Below, piece after piece: positions 39,205-48,203 of a stretch of 49,985 bases of DNA; within the stretch, counting starts at the first letter, position 1; each line of letters starts with the position of its first letter. The notes beneath the pieces were generated by a model. The model was not told where the DNA came from. It made no database searches and worked only from the letters and a program-made list of their open reading frames with translations. This DNA is from Bacillus mojavensis RO-H-1 = KCTC 3706 (lineage in GTDB: Bacteria; Bacillota; Bacilli; Bacillales; Bacillaceae). The position numbers were made by a program, and so were the translations under genes. Where the stretch lies: the NCBI RefSeq assembly GCF_000245335.1, contig NZ_JH600292.1, positions 1-49,985 of the forward strand, read 5' to 3'.

Positions 39205-40487
39205 TAAAACCAATCGAATTTGAACAGCTTCAGGAGACGCTGTATCATGAAAAAATGTCAAACGGCCTAGACGTATACGTTTTGCCGAAAAAAGGCTTCA
39301 ACAAGACGTATGCGGTGTTCACAACAAAGTACGGGTCTATCGATAATCAGTTTGTCCCTCTTGGAAAAGACGAGATGGTTCATGTCCCCGATGGGATTGC
39401 CCATTTTCTTGAACATAAGCTGTTTGAAAAAGCTGATGGAGATGTTTTTCAAGATTTCAGCAAACAGGGCGCCTCTGCCAATGCGTTTACGTCATTTACA
39501 AGAACGGCTTATCTTTTCTCGAGCACGTCAAACGTGGAACGCAATTTGGAAACACTGATTGATTTTGTGCAGGACCCTTATTTTACAGAAAAAACAGTAG
39601 AAAAGGAAAAAGGGATTATCGGCCAGGAAATTAACATGTATGATGATAATCCTGACTGGAGGCTGTACTTCGGGGTGATTGAAAACATGTACAAAGATCA
39701 TCCTGTCAAAATTGATATAGCCGGAACGGTAGAAAGTATATCCCATATCACTAAGGACCTTCTTTATGAATGTTATGAGACGTTTTACCATCCGAGCAAC
39801 ATGCTCCTCTTTATAGTCGGCCCTGTTGATCCTGAAGCGATCATTTCTCAGGTAAGAGAAAATCAGGGAAGAAAACCGTATACAGATCAGCCGGAAATTA
39901 AACGGGAAGAAGTAAAAGAGCAAGAAGCTGTTTTCCGGAAAGAAAAAGAAATTAAAATGAATGTTCAGGGACCGAAATGTCTCGTCGGACTGAAATCAAA
40001 GCATCCGTATAGATTAGGGAAAGAGCTGCTCAAGCATGAACTTGCAATGAACCTATTGCTGGAATCTTTGTTCGGTAAAAGCTCTGCTCAGTATGAATCC
40101 CTTTATGAAAAAGGGTATATTGATGAAACGTTCAGCTTTGATTTTACGGCTGAATATGGGTTCGGTTTTGCGGCCATTGGCGGGGACACGCCTGAACCGG
40201 ATAAATTGGCTGAAGACATTTCAAGCAATCTGCTTCGTGCCGGTGAAATCATCACCACTGAGAAGATTGAACTTGCCAGAAAGAAAAAAATCGGGTCATT
40301 TTTAAAGGCATTAAACTCACCTGAATACATCGCTAACCAATTCACTCGCTATGCATTTTTGGAGATGAGCCTGTTTGATATCGTAACTGTTCTCGAGCAG
40401 ATCACCCTTGAGGATGTGCAGCAAATCATACAAGAGGAAATTGCTGAGGACAGACTGACTGTCTGCAAAGTGGTTCCTAAATCTTAA
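39201..40487 (+). CDS. ymfH: M16-family zinc metallopeptidase YmfH
   Basis: A 428-residue M16 peptidase. The inverted zinc motif HxxEH is complete (AHFLEHKLFEK), with a glutamate later in EKGIIGQEINMYDDNPDW. The overall two-lobe layout matches the family. It starts with TTG inside the last codons of ymfF (4-base overlap, TTGA), so the two are translationally coupled. Its substrate is unknown; related pairs process peptides. The reading frame is unbroken. ymfI follows. Confidence 0.9.
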   Translation: MIKPIEFEQLQETLYHEKMSNGLDVYVLPKKGFNKTYAVFTTKYGSIDNQFVPLGKDEMVHVPDGIAHFLEHKLFEKADGDVFQDFSKQGASANAFTSFTRTAYLFSSTSNVERNLETLIDFVQDPYFTEKTVEKEKGIIGQEINMYDDNPDWRLYFGVIENMYKDHPVKIDIAGTVESISHITKDLLYECYETFYHPSNMLLFIVGPVDPEAIISQVRENQGRKPYTDQPEIKREEVKEQEAVFRKEKEIKMNVQGPKCLVGLKSKHPYRLGKELLKHELAMNLLLESLFGKSSAQYESLYEKGYIDETFSFDFTAEYGFGFAAIGGDTPEPDKLAEDISSNLLRAGEIITTEKIELARKKKIGSFLKALNSPEYIANQFTRYAFLEMSLFDIVTVLEQITLEDVQQIIQEEIAEDRLTVCKVVPKS

Positions 40488-40539
40488 CATGCATCCCTCC
40501 AATGTGAGGGGTGTTTTTCTGCGGAAAGAAGGAAAGAGG

Positions 40540-41268
40540 ATGAAAAAAACAGCATTAGTCACCGGGGCAAGCGGCGGTATTGGCAAAAGCATAAGTGAAT
40601 CGCTTGCAGCAGAGGGGTATGATCTGCTTTTGCACTACAATCAGAATGAAGACGCGGCAGCAGAGCTTGCTGAAAAACTGAAACGGGCGTTTGACATAGA
40701 TGCTAATATTTTGCAAGGAGATCTCTCCACTCCGACTGGCGCTGATGAACTATCAAAATCAATTGTTCAGCCGGTTGATGCGATCGTTTTAAACAGCGGC
40801 AGAAGCCATTTCGGGCTGATTACTGATGTAGATAATGGTACGGTACAGGAAATGGTTCAGCTGCATGTGGCAAGTCCTTACATGCTGACGAGAAACCTTC
40901 TTCCAGGCATGATCCGAAACAAAACGGGAGCGATTGTGGCAGTCAGCTCTATTTGGGGAGAGACTGGCGCATCGTGTGAGGTGCTGTACAGCATGGCAAA
41001 GGGAGCACAGCACTCGTTTGTAAAAGGACTGGCTAAGGAGCTGGCTCCAAGCGGTATCAGGGTCAACGCAGTAGCACCTGGTGCTGTAGATACCAACATG
41101 ATGAATCAATTCAGTCCGGATGAATTGGAAGAGATCGCTGATGAGATCCCGATCGGCCGGCTTGCACAGCCGAAAGAAATTGCCGAGGCGGTAGCATTTC
41201 TCCTGTCTGAAAAAGCTTCCTATATTACTGGACAGATTCTGTCAGTTAACGGAGGCTGGCACTGCTGA
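40540..41268 (+). CDS. ymfI: Short-chain dehydrogenase/reductase YmfI
   Basis: A classical SDR of 242 residues. The cofactor motif TGASGGIGKS starts near residue 8, followed by LNSGRSHFG (an NNAG-like position), the catalytic serine in VAVSSIWGETG, YSMAKGA (YxxxK), and VAPGAVDTNMM. It most resembles FabG-type 3-oxoacyl reductases, but the substrate cannot be read. The open frame extends back to 40489 through a small hairpin after ymfH. The ATG at 40540 follows GGAAAGAGG and is preferred. Confidence 0.93.
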   Translation: MKKTALVTGASGGIGKSISESLAAEGYDLLLHYNQNEDAAAELAEKLKRAFDIDANILQGDLSTPTGADELSKSIVQPVDAIVLNSGRSHFGLITDVDNGTVQEMVQLHVASPYMLTRNLLPGMIRNKTGAIVAVSSIWGETGASCEVLYSMAKGAQHSFVKGLAKELAPSGIRVNAVAPGAVDTNMMNQFSPDELEEIADEIPIGRLAQPKEIAEAVAFLLSEKASYITGQILSVNGGWHC

Positions 41269-41346
41269 TGCAAAATAAATGTGTATAGTTTCTTTTAAGA
41301 AGGACAAAATAATTTTGTAACTTCACATGAAATGGAGGAAACTCAC

Positions 41347-41605
41347 ATGTCAGTATTAGAAAACTGGGATAGTTGGAAGAATTTCCTTGGCGATCGTTTG
41401 AATTATGCGCAAGATAAAGGCATGAGTCAGGACACCATCACTGACCTTGCTACAGAAATCGGCGGTTACCTGGCTAATGAAGTGGATTCTAAGAACGAGC
41501 AAGGAAAAAGTGCTGGCAGATCTTTGGAGCGTAGCATCTAAAGAAGAACAGCATGCCATTGCCAATATGATGGTTAAGCTTGTTGAAAATAACAGCACTC
41601 ATTAA
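41347..41605 (+). CDS. ymfJ: DUF3243 protein YmfJ (frame broken)
   Basis: A small conserved Bacillus protein of unknown function (DUF3243). It opens MSVLENWDSWKNFLGDRLNY and has a helical ITDLATEIGGYLANEV stretch. The frame is lost at 41503-41504, where two G stand for one, causing a stop at 41541. Read in the next frame, the sequence continues as VLADLWSVASKEEQHAIANM and MVKLVENNSTH to a stop at 41605. This gives 85 residues, as in B. subtilis. The ATG has TGGAGG upstream. A short hairpin with T5 follows near 41605-41634. Confidence 0.9.
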
Positions 41606-41606
41606 G

Positions 41607-41635
41607 AAGAGAGGAGATTCTTCCTCTCTTTTTTA
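41607..41635 (+). terminator. Intrinsic terminator after ymfJ
   Basis: AAGAGAGGA pairs with TCCTCTCTT across a 5-6 base loop, followed by T5. Confidence 0.75.
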
Positions 41636-41734
41636 TGTTTTCCTCATCACAGCAACATTCTTCTTTCTAATTAGAGAAAAATGCTTTATGATAAAGGAAG
41701 GTAAAAATTTGCCACAATGAAGGGGGTATATCAT

Positions 41735-42526
41735 TTGGCAAAGCTCGAATGGTATTTTGAATATGAAATTCAAGTGAACCGCCCCGGACTGCTCGGGGAT
41801 ATTTCATCTCTTCTCGGGATGCTTTCTATTAACATCGTAACGATAAACGGCGTCGATCTTTCCAGAAGGGGAATGCTGCTCAGGTGCCGCCATATAGATC
41901 AAATTAAACGATTAGAATCAATCTTAAAAACGATGGAAACAATTAAAGTAACGAAGCTGAGGGAACCAAGGCTTCGCGACCGTCTCGCCGTGCGACACGG
42001 CCGGTACATCCAGAGGGATGCCGATGATAAGAAAACATTCCGCTTTGAACGGGACGAGCTGGGCCTATTAGTCGATTTTATGGCCGAACTGTTCAAAAAA
42101 GAAGGCCATAAATTAATCGGAATCCGCGGAATGCCGCGCGTCGGGAAAACGGAGTCAATTGTAGCTTCCAGCGTATGCGCCAGCAAAAGGTGGCTGTTTG
42201 TGTCATCTACCTTGCTGAAACAAACAATTAGAAGCCAGCTGATTGCCGATGAATACAGCACTGAAAATGTCTTTATCGTTGACGGGATTGTGTCGACAAG
42301 AAGAGGGTCTGAACGCCATCTGCAGCTGGTGAGGGAAATCATGAGGCTGCCTGCTACAAAAGTGGTGGAGCATCCGGACATATTCGTTCAAAATACAGAG
42401 TATACACTAGATGACTTTGATTATATTATTGAACTGAGAAATGATCCTGATGAGGTTATTACATATGAACATGCTGAAGAACCCCAAATGTTTGATCAAT
42501 CCGGGTTTTCAAGCTTTGATTTTTAA
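41735..42526 (+). CDS. ymfK: DUF3388 protein YmfK with ACT-like and P-loop-like parts
   Basis: A conserved protein of unknown function, 263 residues from the TTG at 41735. The ATG at 41717 overlaps the AAGGGGG ribosome site, so the TTG start is preferred. Residues about 7-70 (EIQVNRPGLLGDISSLLGML, then NGVDLSRRGMLLRC) look like an ACT ligand-binding domain. Farther on, GIRGMPRVGKTESIVA matches a Walker A loop, with FIVDGIVS later. An ACT domain joined to a P-loop is unusual. It sits in the fixed block ymfF-ymfH-ymfI-ymfJ-ymfK-rodZ, and rodZ follows after 18 bases. No function is assigned. Confidence 0.82.
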   Translation: MAKLEWYFEYEIQVNRPGLLGDISSLLGMLSINIVTINGVDLSRRGMLLRCRHIDQIKRLESILKTMETIKVTKLREPRLRDRLAVRHGRYIQRDADDKKTFRFERDELGLLVDFMAELFKKEGHKLIGIRGMPRVGKTESIVASSVCASKRWLFVSSTLLKQTIRSQLIADEYSTENVFIVDGIVSTRRGSERHLQLVREIMRLPATKVVEHPDIFVQNTEYTLDDFDYIIELRNDPDEVITYEHAEEPQMFDQSGFSSFDF

Positions 42527-42544
42527 AATTGGAAGGTGTTTGTT

Positions 42545-43461
42545 GTGACTGAACTAGGAATCCGGCTGAAAGAAGCCAGAGAGGAAAAAGCAATGTCATT
42601 GGATGATCTCCAAGCGGCAACTAAGATTCAAAAAAGGTATTTAACCGCCTTGGAGGAAGGAAATTATGACATTATTCCGGGTAAGTTTTATGTCCGGGCT
42701 TTCATCAAACAATATGCGGAAGCCGTCGGGCTTGATGCTGACCAATTGTTTGAAGAGTATAAAAAAGATATCCCGAATACGTATCATGACGATGTGTCTG
42801 AAAAAATCTCCGGCATGAATATGCAGAAGGAAATGCCAAAGCCTGCTTCTAAGGCGCTGGAATTGCTGCCTACAATACTTGTGATTCTCGGCGTGATTGT
42901 CGTGATTGCCATTGTTTACGCTATAATTCAGTTTGCGAATCATAAAAACGATGATAATAGCAACGCGGCATCAGAAAAATCAATCACGAAAAGTGAAAGC
43001 AAGTATGAGATCCCTAAGGATTCGACGCTGAAAGAGAATCAAACCAACAGCTCTGCAAAAGAGACAGACAACAAAAAAAGAAACGAAAGACAAAGAAGAT
43101 AAAAAAGAAGACAGTGACAGTAACAAACTAGAGATGAAAGCAACTGGCACTGAAGGATCTGTAACAACGTATGAAGTGTCCGGCGCCGATAAAATCGAGC
43201 TAGAGCTGAAGGCTTCAGACAGCTCTTGGATTCGAGTGCGCGATGAAAACAGCAGCTCTCTCAAAGAGGGTACACTGAAAAAAGACGAAACGTATAAAAA
43301 AGAACATAACTGATCAGAAACAAGTTGAAATCCGCACAGGATATGCACCTAACCTGAAAATAAAAGTCAACGGTGAGGTTCTGACGTATAAACTTGATCC
43401 TAAAGAAGTGATGGCACAAACAATAAAGATTGTAAATAAAAAGGAAGAAAAGTCATCTTAA
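42545..43461 (+). CDS. rodZ: Cell-shape protein RodZ (YmfM), frame broken twice
   Basis: RodZ ties the MreB cytoskeleton to the elongation machinery. The N-terminal helix-turn-helix domain (LGIRLKEAREEKAMSLDDLQ, AATKIQKRYLTALEEGNYD) covers residues 1-80. One membrane helix (LLPTILVILGVIVVIAIVYA) follows near 110-130, then a charged linker and an extracytoplasmic DUF4115-type domain (SGADKIELELKASDSSWIRV). An extra A in the run at 43073-43079 and another at 43303-43304 break the frame, so the uncorrected first part stops at 43102. Removing both gives 304 residues. The GTG at 42545 has GGAAGG upstream. Confidence 0.9.
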
Positions 43462-43481
43462 TCACCAGATGACTTTTCTTC
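43444..43481 (+). terminator. Perfect 15-bp hairpin overlapping the rodZ stop codon
   Basis: GAAGAAAAGTCATCT (43444-43458) pairs exactly with AGATGACTTTTCTTC (43467-43481). The stop codon lies at the loop edge and the T4 is inside the right arm. It may terminate rodZ transcripts or protect the 3' end ahead of pgsA. Confidence 0.65.
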
Positions 43482-43510
43482 ACGTCCGAGTATGAAACTG
43501 GAGGGGCTTT

Positions 43511-44092
43511 ATGTTTAACTTACCGAATAAAATCACACTAGCAAGAATTGCATTAATCCCGATCTTCATGATTATCATGCTGGCGCCGTTTGACTGGGGC
43601 AGACTCGAATTTGGAGACGAATCCATTCCGGTCACACACTTAGCGGGCGCTATTTTGTTTATTATTGCATCGACGACAGATTGGATAGATGGTTATTATG
43701 CCCGAAAACTGAACCTTGTTACAAACTTTGGGAAATTTCTCGATCCGCTTGCGGACAAACTTCTCGTATCGGCAGCGTTAATTATCCTTGTGCAATTTGA
43801 TCTTGCTCCCGCTTGGATGGTCATTGTGATTATCAGCCGGGAGTTTGCCGTAACAGGTTTAAGGCTTGTATTAGCCGGAACGGGAGAAGTAGTAGCTGCG
43901 AATATGCTTGGTAAAATTAAAACATGGGCTCAAATTATCGCAGTATCTGCATTGCTTCTTCACAATCTTCCGTTTGAGCTTGTGTCATTTCCGTTCGCTG
44001 ACCTGGCGTTATGGGTAGCCGTATTCTTTACCGTTGTATCTGGGTGGGACTATTTCGCTAAAAACTGGGAAGCGCTAAAAACATCTAACTAA
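43511..44092 (+). CDS. pgsA: CDP-diacylglycerol-glycerol-3-phosphate 3-phosphatidyltransferase
   Basis: PgsA makes phosphatidylglycerol phosphate, the first step to phosphatidylglycerol, and uses the CDP-diacylglycerol made by CdsA. The CDP-alcohol phosphotransferase signature is complete: Asp-Gly in [10 protein letters not shown], then [12 protein letters not shown] with the required Gly and two Asp. Several membrane helices cover the 193 residues, the normal length. GGAGGGG precedes the ATG. cinA begins 18 bases after the stop. Confidence 0.97.
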   Translation: MFNLPNKITLARIALIPIFMIIMLAPFDWGRLEFGDESIPVTHLAGAILFIIASTTDWIDGYYARKLNLVTNFGKFLDPLADKLLVSAALIILVQFDLAPAWMVIVIISREFAVTGLRLVLAGTGEVVAANMLGKIKTWAQIIAVSALLLHNLPFELVSFPFADLALWVAVFFTVVSGWDYFAKNWEALKTSN

Positions 44093-44110
44093 GAAAGAAG
44101 GACATACGTG

Positions 44111-45360
44111 ATGGAATTTCCAAAAAAGCAGAAATTATTGCAGTAGGTTCAGAGCTCTTGCTTGGTCAGATTGCCAATACAAATGCTCAATTTATCAGCA
44201 AACAGCTGGCAGAAATCGGAGTAAACGTATTCTACCATACAGCAGTCGGTGATAATCCGGAGCGACTGAAGCAGGTCATCCGCATTGCTGAAGAGCGCTC
44301 TGATTTTATTATTTTTTCAGGAGGACTCGGACCGACAAAAGATGATTTAACAAAAGAAACGATAGCTAATGTGCTGGGACGCCCGCTCGTTTTAAATGAT
44401 GAGGCGTTTCAATCCATTGAGGATTATTTCAAACGAACAAAACGCACGATGTCACCTAATAACCGAAAACAAGCGCTTGTCATCGAAGGATCTGACGTAC
44501 TGGCAAATCACTTTGGAATGGCGCCGGGAATGCTTACAGAGCATGATTCACGCTTTTATATGCTTCTTCCCGGACCGCCGAGTGAATTGCGTCCGATGTT
44601 TGAAAATGAGGCTAAACCGCTTCTTCTTAAAAAGATGGGCTCAAATGAAAAAATTGTGTCAACGGTTCTTCGCTTCTTCGGTATCGGCGAATCTCAGCTA
44701 GAAGCTGATTTAGAAGATATCATTGATGCACAGACGAACCCGACGATTGCTCCATTGGCAGCGGATGGAGAGGTGACGCTGCGCCTGACAGCGAAACATG
44801 CTGATGAAAAAGAAACAGAGCGTTTGTTAAAAGAAACAGAAGCCGTTATTTTAGAACGTGTCGGTGAATTTTTCTATGGCTACGACGATACATCGCTTGT
44901 GAAAGAGCTATCTAAAGCATGTAAGGAAAAAGGCATCACGCTTTCTGCCGCAGAAAGCTTTACCGGCGGGCTGTTTTCTGAATGGCTGACAGACCTTAGC
45001 GGCGCTTCAGCGTTGTTTTCCGGCGGCGTCGTTTGCTATTCAAACGAAGTGAAGCAAAATGTGCTCGGCGTCAAAAAGGAAACATTAGACCGTTTCGGCG
45101 CAGTCAGCGAGCAATGCGCATCTGAGCTCGCAAAGGGTGTTCAGCAGCTCACTGGAAGCGATATTGGCATTAGCTTTACCGGTGTTGCCGGCCCTGATAC
45201 TCAAGAAGGCCATGCACCTGGACATGTGTTTATCGGTATTTCTGCAAATGGAAAAGAAGAGGTTCACGAGTTTCACTTTGCGGGCTCCAGAACAGGAATT
45301 AGAAAACGTGCTGCTAAATATGGCTGCCATTTAATTTTAAAACTGTTAGAGCAAAAATAA
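44111..45360 (+). CDS. cinA: CinA (MoCF-domain and C-terminal CinA domain), frame broken near the start
   Basis: CinA is linked to competence and, in many bacteria, to nicotinamide-mononucleotide deamidation through its C-terminal PncC domain. The N-terminal half is a molybdopterin-binding (MoCF) domain ([13 protein letters not shown]). The second half is the CinA/PncC domain ([32 protein letters not shown]). The start codon at 44111 reads MEFPK, but six A at 44122-44127 stand for an expected seven, so the frame stops within 15 codons. The main frame is open from before 44158. Adding one A gives 416 residues, as usual. recA follows. Confidence 0.93.
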
Positions 45361-45432
45361 TGTTTTCAGCACACTATCCTCCTCAAAAAACATGATTTCT
45401 CCGGCTCATTATGATATTTTGGTAGAAATCAG

Positions 45433-45473
45433 GCCAAGAAAAAATCCGAATATGCGTTCGCTTTTTTCTTGGC
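45433..45473 (+). other. 12-bp palindrome between cinA and recA enclosing the LexA box
   Basis: GCCAAGAAAAAA (45433-45444) is an exact inverted repeat of TTTTTTCTTGGC (45462-45473). The right arm overlaps the recA -35 element and the 17-base middle holds the LexA site. It may also end cinA transcripts, but its T run is inside the arm. Confidence 0.7.
45447..45460 (+). promoter_or_regulatory. LexA (DinR) operator of recA
   Basis: CGAATATGCGTTCG fits the Gram-positive SOS box CGAAC-N4-GTTCG in all but one base. It lies just upstream of the recA -35, which is the known arrangement for SOS control in B. subtilis. Confidence 0.85.
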
Positions 45474-45497
45474 AAATCCCTTCAAACAGGGTATAGT
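45469..45497 (+). promoter_or_regulatory. Sigma-A promoter of recA
   Basis: TTGGCA (45469-45474), a 17-base spacer and TATAGT (45492-45497), 36 bases before the ATG. Confidence 0.8.
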
Positions 45498-45532
45498 ATA
45501 TGTAGTGGTAACATAAAGGAGGAAAAAATAGA

Positions 45533-46579
45533 ATGAGTGATCGTCAGGCAGCCTTAGATATGGCTCTTAAACAAATAGAAAAGCAGTTCGGCAAAGGTTC
45601 CATTATGAAACTGGGAGAAAAGACAGATACAAGAATTTCTACTGTTCCAAGCGGCTCCCTCGCTCTTGATACGGCACTGGGAATAGGCGGGTATCCCCGC
45701 GGACGGATTATTGAAGTATACGGTCCTGAAAGCTCAGGTAAAACAACTGTGGCGCTCCATGCCATTGCTGAGGTTCAGCAGCAGGGAGGACAAGCTGCGT
45801 TTATCGATGCGGAGCATGCGCTAGACCCGGTATACGCACAAAAACTCGGTGTCAATATCGAAGAGCTTTTACTGTCTCAGCCTGATACAGGCGAGCAGGC
45901 GCTTGAAATTGCAGAAGCATTGGTTCGAAGCGGTGCAGTTGACATCGTCGTTGTCGACTCTGTAGCGGCGCTCGTTCCGAAAGCGGAAATTGAAGGCGAC
46001 ATGGGAGATTCACATGTCGGTTTGCAGGCGCGTTTAATGTCTCAAGCGCTCCGTAAGCTTTCAGGGGCCATCAACAAATCGAAGACAATCGCGATTTTCA
46101 TTAACCAAATTCGTGAAAAAGTCGGCGTTATGTTCGGAAACCCGGAAACGACTCCTGGCGGCCGTGCGCTGAAATTCTACTCTTCCGTTCGTCTTGAAGT
46201 ACGCCGTGCTGAACAGCTGAAACAAGGCAACGACGTTATGGGGAATAAAACGAGAATCAAAGTCGTGAAAAACAAAGTAGCTCCTCCGTTCCGTACAGCT
46301 GAGGTTGATATTATGTATGGAGAAGGTATCTCAAAAGAAGGCGAAATCATTGATCTCGGAACTGAACTTGATATCGTGCAAAAAAGCGGTTCATGGTACT
46401 CTTATGAAGAAGAGCGTCTTGGCCAAGGCCGTGAAAATGCCAAACAATTCTTAAAAGAAAATAAAGATATCATGCTGATGATTCAGGAGCAAATTCGTGA
46501 ACATTACGGCTTAGATAATAACGGAGTAGTACAGCAGCAGGCGGAAGAGACACAGGAAGAACTCGAATTTGAAGAATAA
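45533..46579 (+). CDS. recA: Recombinase RecA
   Basis: RecA forms filaments on single-stranded DNA for homologous recombination and triggers LexA self-cleavage in the SOS response. The 348 residues are normal. It has Walker [10 protein letters not shown], Walker [13 protein letters not shown], the L1 and L2 DNA-binding loops (around [35 protein letters not shown]), and an acidic C-terminus. AAAGGAGG precedes the ATG. It is controlled by the LexA box just upstream and followed by a terminator. Confidence 0.98.
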   Translation: MSDRQAALDMALKQIEKQFGKGSIMKLGEKTDTRISTVPSGSLALDTALGIGGYPRGRIIEVYGPESSGKTTVALHAIAEVQQQGGQAAFIDAEHALDPVYAQKLGVNIEELLLSQPDTGEQALEIAEALVRSGAVDIVVVDSVAALVPKAEIEGDMGDSHVGLQARLMSQALRKLSGAINKSKTIAIFINQIREKVGVMFGNPETTPGGRALKFYSSVRLEVRRAEQLKQGNDVMGNKTRIKVVKNKVAPPFRTAEVDIMYGEGISKEGEIIDLGTELDIVQKSGSWYSYEEERLGQGRENAKQFLKENKDIMLMIQEQIREHYGLDNNGVVQQQAEETQEELEFEE

Positions 46580-46602
46580 AAATAAAATGAATTTGAAATG
46601 AT

Positions 46603-46635
46603 AAAAAAGGCAGAGGAAAACTCTGTCTTTTTTTC
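46603..46635 (+). terminator. Intrinsic terminator after recA
   Basis: AAAGGCAGAG pairs with CTCTGTCTTT (one wobble) across five bases, followed by T to 46634. Confidence 0.85.
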
Positions 46636-46666
46636 TGCAAAATAATGATAAATAAATTGCTTTTTT

Positions 46667-46694
46667 TAACAACTTTTATAGCGCTTCATACGTC
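46667..46694 (+). promoter_or_regulatory. Possible ECF-sigma (sigma-X type) promoter of pbpX
   Basis: TAACAAC (46667-46673), then 17 bases, then CGTC (46691-46694), resembling the AAC / CGTC pattern of B. subtilis extracytoplasmic sigma factors. pbpX takes its name from sigma-X control in B. subtilis, which supports the reading; the -35 is not a full match. Confidence 0.4.
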
Positions 46695-46737
46695 TAACAA
46701 AATGTGTATTTGAAATTAGATTGGGAGGATAAAATGC

Positions 46738-47916
46738 ATGACAAGCCCGACTCGCAGAAGAACTGCGAAGCGCAGACGCAGAAAACTAAATAAAAGAGGC
46801 AAATTTTTGTTTGGTATGTTGGCCGTAATCATTTGTTTCACGATTTGGAATGCCGTTCATCATGAGGATGAAGAAGCCGAACCATCTCAAGAAGCTGCGG
46901 CGATTTCTGATACCGGTCAGAAGCAAGCTGATCAGAAGAAAAACAAAGCCAAAAAAACAGAGGAACATATCAAAACAGTGGACCGCAATCCAAAAATCAG
47001 CAGTTATTTAAAAGAGATTGGCTTCAGCGGGACAGCCATGATCGTCAGAAACGGAGAAGTCGAATTAAATAAAGGTTTTGGCTATGCGGACCGCAAGCAT
47101 CACATAAAAAACAATCCTGCGACAACTTTTTATATCGGATCATCACAAAAAGCGCTAATAGCAACCGCTATTCTGCAGCTTGAGGAAAAAGGAAAACTCC
47201 AGACAAGTGATTCGATCAGCATGTATTTACCTCATTTTCCCAACGGGAAGAATATTACATTAAAGAATCTGCTTACTCATACATCGGGAATAAACGGACA
47301 TGTTGAAGGGAATGGCGCGATCACTCCTGATGACTTAATAAAAGACATCGAACAGCAAGGAATCAAACGTCAGCCTGGAATGTGGGACTATCAGGATTCT
47401 AACTATTCAGTTCTCGCTTATCTTGTTGCTGAAGTGAGCGGCGAGTCTTATGAACAATACATAAAGAATCATATTTTTAAGCCGGCGGGGATGACGCATT
47501 CGGGTTTTTACAAGACATATGATAAGCAGCCTTATCCAGCTGTCGGCTATAAGCTGGAAGGCAGCAGAGCCATTACACCGTATATGCTCGATTTATCTCA
47601 GATGTATGGAGCAGGCGATATATATATGAGTGCTACAGATATGTACAAATTTGACAAAGCGTTGATAGACGGCAAACTTTACTCGCAAGAAAGCTATGAA
47701 AAAATGTTCACACCAGGGAGCAGTTCCACATACGGAATGGGATTTTATGTTGCTCCCGGAAGCTACTCAAACCACGGAGTCATGCCTGGCTTTAACGTAT
47801 TGAACAGCTTCAGCAAATCCGGACAAACCGTTGTTGTTTTGTTGTCAAACATTCAAAATAACGCTAAACTTGGACAAGTGAACAATAAAATATACCAGCT
47901 TCTAAATCAGGAGTAA
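46738..47916 (+). CDS. pbpX: Penicillin-binding-protein-like serine hydrolase PbpX
   Basis: A 392-residue class C beta-lactamase/DD-peptidase-like protein (S12). It has a short basic N-terminus (RRRTAKRRRRK) and one membrane anchor (residues about 22-40). A variable charged stretch (residues 43-80) and the serine-hydrolase domain follow. The SxxK motif is in GSSQKALIA. The second motif reads DSNYSVLAY, lacking the usual tyrosine, and the third is HGVMPG (HxG). It is the most diverged protein in the window compared with my memory of B. subtilis 168, mainly in the linker. Its role is cell-envelope related and not essential. The ATG follows GGGAGGA. Confidence 0.9.
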   Translation: MTSPTRRRTAKRRRRKLNKRGKFLFGMLAVIICFTIWNAVHHEDEEAEPSQEAAAISDTGQKQADQKKNKAKKTEEHIKTVDRNPKISSYLKEIGFSGTAMIVRNGEVELNKGFGYADRKHHIKNNPATTFYIGSSQKALIATAILQLEEKGKLQTSDSISMYLPHFPNGKNITLKNLLTHTSGINGHVEGNGAITPDDLIKDIEQQGIKRQPGMWDYQDSNYSVLAYLVAEVSGESYEQYIKNHIFKPAGMTHSGFYKTYDKQPYPAVGYKLEGSRAITPYMLDLSQMYGAGDIYMSATDMYKFDKALIDGKLYSQESYEKMFTPGSSSTYGMGFYVAPGSYSNHGVMPGFNVLNSFSKSGQTVVVLLSNIQNNAKLGQVNNKIYQLLNQE

Positions 47917-48203
47917 TTTACGATCTGTTTTTTTTAAAAGATAGGCGGATTCATGTTCGGCACGGTAAATGGGGGCGGCTCGGCAAACGTTAAGCTGGCA
48001 AGCTTGACAAGTATTTCCGACACAATTACAATGAAGTTGTAACATTTGTTTTTTTAACATGATTGTTAAACCATTTAAACTTGACAAGGGCGATGAAACT
48101 TTCATTCCCTGTGAAGGTTCTGTATGTTGAGAAAACTAGACAATGTACATGCCGACACTTATTTTGAGCAACAACCAAGTTCATAGCAAGAGGAGGTGAA
48201 AGT
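47917..48203 (+). promoter_or_regulatory. 287-base gap with the rny promoter and two small palindromes
   Basis: TTGACA (48004-48009), a 17-base spacer and TACAAT (48027-48032) form a strong promoter for rny, about 165 bases before its start. A 6-bp hairpin (TTACAA/TTGTAA, 48026-48042) overlaps the -10. A 7-bp one (TTTAACA/TGTTAAA, 48053-48070) follows. A second CTTGACAAG copy at 48080-48088 repeats 48003-48011 but has no -10. No coding sequence is seen. Confidence 0.6.

Noticed and set aside
40489..40539. N-terminal extension of ymfI
   Set aside because: It covers a small hairpin after ymfH and lacks a ribosome site; the ATG at 40540 has one.
48081..48109. Second TTGACA (48081) as a tandem rny promoter
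   Set aside because: The position of the -10 reads ATTCCC; no usable hexamer is present, and an ECF reading lacks a CGT -10.
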